Source: Xanthobacteraceae bacterium
GTDB lineage: Bacteria; Pseudomonadota; Alphaproteobacteria; Rhizobiales; Xanthobacteraceae
NCBI GenBank assembly: GCA_031291445.1
Contig: JARLJA010000012.1
Coordinates: forward strand, 1 to 64,000
Reading direction: 5' to 3'
Length of the DNA: 64,000 bases
Below are positions 62,948-64,000 of this stretch, in pieces. The translations under genes and the position numbers were made by a program. Position 1 is the first letter of the stretch; each line of letters starts with the position of its first letter. The notes under the pieces were generated by a model. That model was not told the origin of the DNA and made no database searches. It saw only the letters and a program-made list of their open reading frames with translations.

Positions 62948-64000
62948 ATGACAACGAACGTTTCGAACCTGCAGATCGACGCCGAACAGCTCTGGAACGA
63001 CATCCACGACACCGCGCAATTCGGCGCCACGGCCAAAGGCGGCGTGAAGCGACTGACGTTGACCGCCGAGGACGAGCAGGTGCGCGACTGGTTTCGCGCC
63101 GCCTGCACGGCCGCCGGGTGCGAGGTTCACGTCGACACGCTCGGCACGATCTACGCCATTCGCCCGGGGCGCGACATGACGCTGGAGCCGATCGGCATCG
63201 GCTCCCATCTCGATACCCAGCCGACCGGCGGAAAATACGACGGCATTCTCGGGACGCTGGCCGCCCTGGAAGTGGTGCGGACCCTCAACCGCGCCGAGAT
63301 CGAGACCGAGCGACCGATCTGCATCGTCAACTGGACCAACGAGGAAGGCTCCCGCTTCGCCCCGGCGATGATGGCCTCGGCGGTCTATGCCGGCGACTTC
63401 ACGACCGAGGACATCCTGGAGCGGCGCGACGCCGACGGCGTCAGCGTCGGCGATGCGCTCGATGCCATCGGCTATCGCGGCTCCGAACCGGTCGGCCAGA
63501 TCAGGCTGAACTCCTTCGTCGAGCTCCATATCGAACAGGGACCGATCCTGGAGGCCGAGAACAAGACGATCGGCGTGGTCGATCACGGCCAGGGTATCAT
63601 CTGGTATGATGGCAAGATCACCGGTTTCGCCAGCCACGCCGGCGCGACGCCGATGCCGCTGCGGCGGGACGCGCTGGCCGCGCTGTCGGAGGTCGTGCTG
63701 AAGGTCGAGGAGCTCGCCCTCGCCCACGGCCCCCACGCGGTCGGAACCATCGGCGAGGTGACCATCGCCAACCCGTCGCGCAACGTCATTGCCGGCGACC
63801 TCGCCTTCACCATGGACCTCCGCAGCCCGGACAGCGCCACGCTCGACGCGCTCGACCGCGAGCTCGGCGCGGCCGTCGCCGCGATCGCCGCACGACGACG
63901 GGTCGACATCGCGCTTGAGCGGGTCTGGCGCAAGGAGCCGACCCATTTCAATGCCGCGCTGGTCGACGCGGTCGAACAGGCAACCGGGCGGCTCGGCTAC
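62948..64000 (+). CDS. Carbamoylase/hydantoinase-type zinc amidase (3' end outside window)
   Basis: 351 codons are visible before the window ends. M20-family metallo-amidase features: GSHLDTQPTGGKYDGILG, WTNEEGSRFAPAM, FVELHIEQGPILE and the dimerisation-domain start ASHAGATPMPLRRDAL. Relatives hydrolyse N-carbamoyl-L-amino acids, allantoate or beta-ureidopropionate. Located 10 bp after the VanZ-like gene. Confidence 0.9.
   Translation, partial: MTTNVSNLQIDAEQLWNDIHDTAQFGATAKGGVKRLTLTAEDEQVRDWFRAACTAAGCEVHVDTLGTIYAIRPGRDMTLEPIGIGSHLDTQPTGGKYDGILGTLAALEVVRTLNRAEIETERPICIVNWTNEEGSRFAPAMMASAVYAGDFTTEDILERRDADGVSVGDALDAIGYRGSEPVGQIRLNSFVELHIEQGPILEAENKTIGVVDHGQGIIWYDGKITGFASHAGATPMPLRRDALAALSEVVLKVEELALAHGPHAVGTIGEVTIANPSRNVIAGDLAFTMDLRSPDSATLDALDRELGAAVAAIAARRRVDIALERVWRKEPTHFNAALVDAVEQATGRLGY

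Overview
The window is high-GC alphaproteobacterial chromosome. It most resembles a Rhodopseudomonas/Bradyrhizobium-type organism: FixL carries the Bradyrhizobium heme-pocket residues at the same numbering, FixK resembles FixK2, and there is a CYP199A-type P450. I saw no tRNA, rRNA, CRISPR array, insertion sequence or phage gene. Identifications rest on reading motifs and on memory of the families; no database search was run.

Region 1 (1-19.8 kb) is a set of stress and energy-storage genes. It holds an APH/AAA fusion, a SagB-like nitroreductase, two double-domain universal stress proteins (one beside a DUF1476 F1-ATPase inhibitor homologue), PHA synthase, mlaEFD-ftsH, small membrane proteins, an ADP-forming acyl-CoA synthetase fused to a GNAT domain, CBS and CBS-BON proteins, a CHAD protein, a phasin and an eRF1-like protein. 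Nearly every transcription unit has a TTGAT-N4-ATCAA-like FNR/FixK box 35-90 bp upstream of its start codon.

Region 2 (19.9-39.5 kb) is the microaerobic control and respiration block. It runs fixL-fixJ-receiver-fixK, an outer-membrane protein with an Irr-like operator, hemA, the complete ccoNOQP-ccoGHIS set for cbb3 oxidase, hemN, an Fe-S FNR-type regulator, three small c-type cytochromes and a zinc alcohol dehydrogenase. FNR/FixK boxes continue here and stop at 39461. The simplest reading is one low-oxygen regulon in which FixLJ-FixK and FNR switch on high-affinity respiration, heme supply and a hypoxic maintenance programme together.

Region 3 (39.6-46.4 kb) holds a 24-residue Lys/Ala peptide gene, an HU protein, a predicted URC-type uracil-degradation operon (GTP cyclohydrolase II-like, URC4/DUF1688, divergent uracil phosphoribosyltransferase) and a two-gene ABC exporter.

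Region 4 (46.6-64 kb) is catabolic. A CYP199A P450 comes with its own ferredoxin, ferredoxin reductase and MarR regulator. A branched-chain-amino-acid-type ABC importer has two binding proteins. A hydroxy-acid/amino-acid set follows (IlvD/Edd dehydratase, DapA-like aldolase, D-threonine-aldolase-like protein, 2-hydroxyacid dehydrogenase). The window ends with pncB, a VanZ-like protein and a truncated carbamoylase-type amidase.
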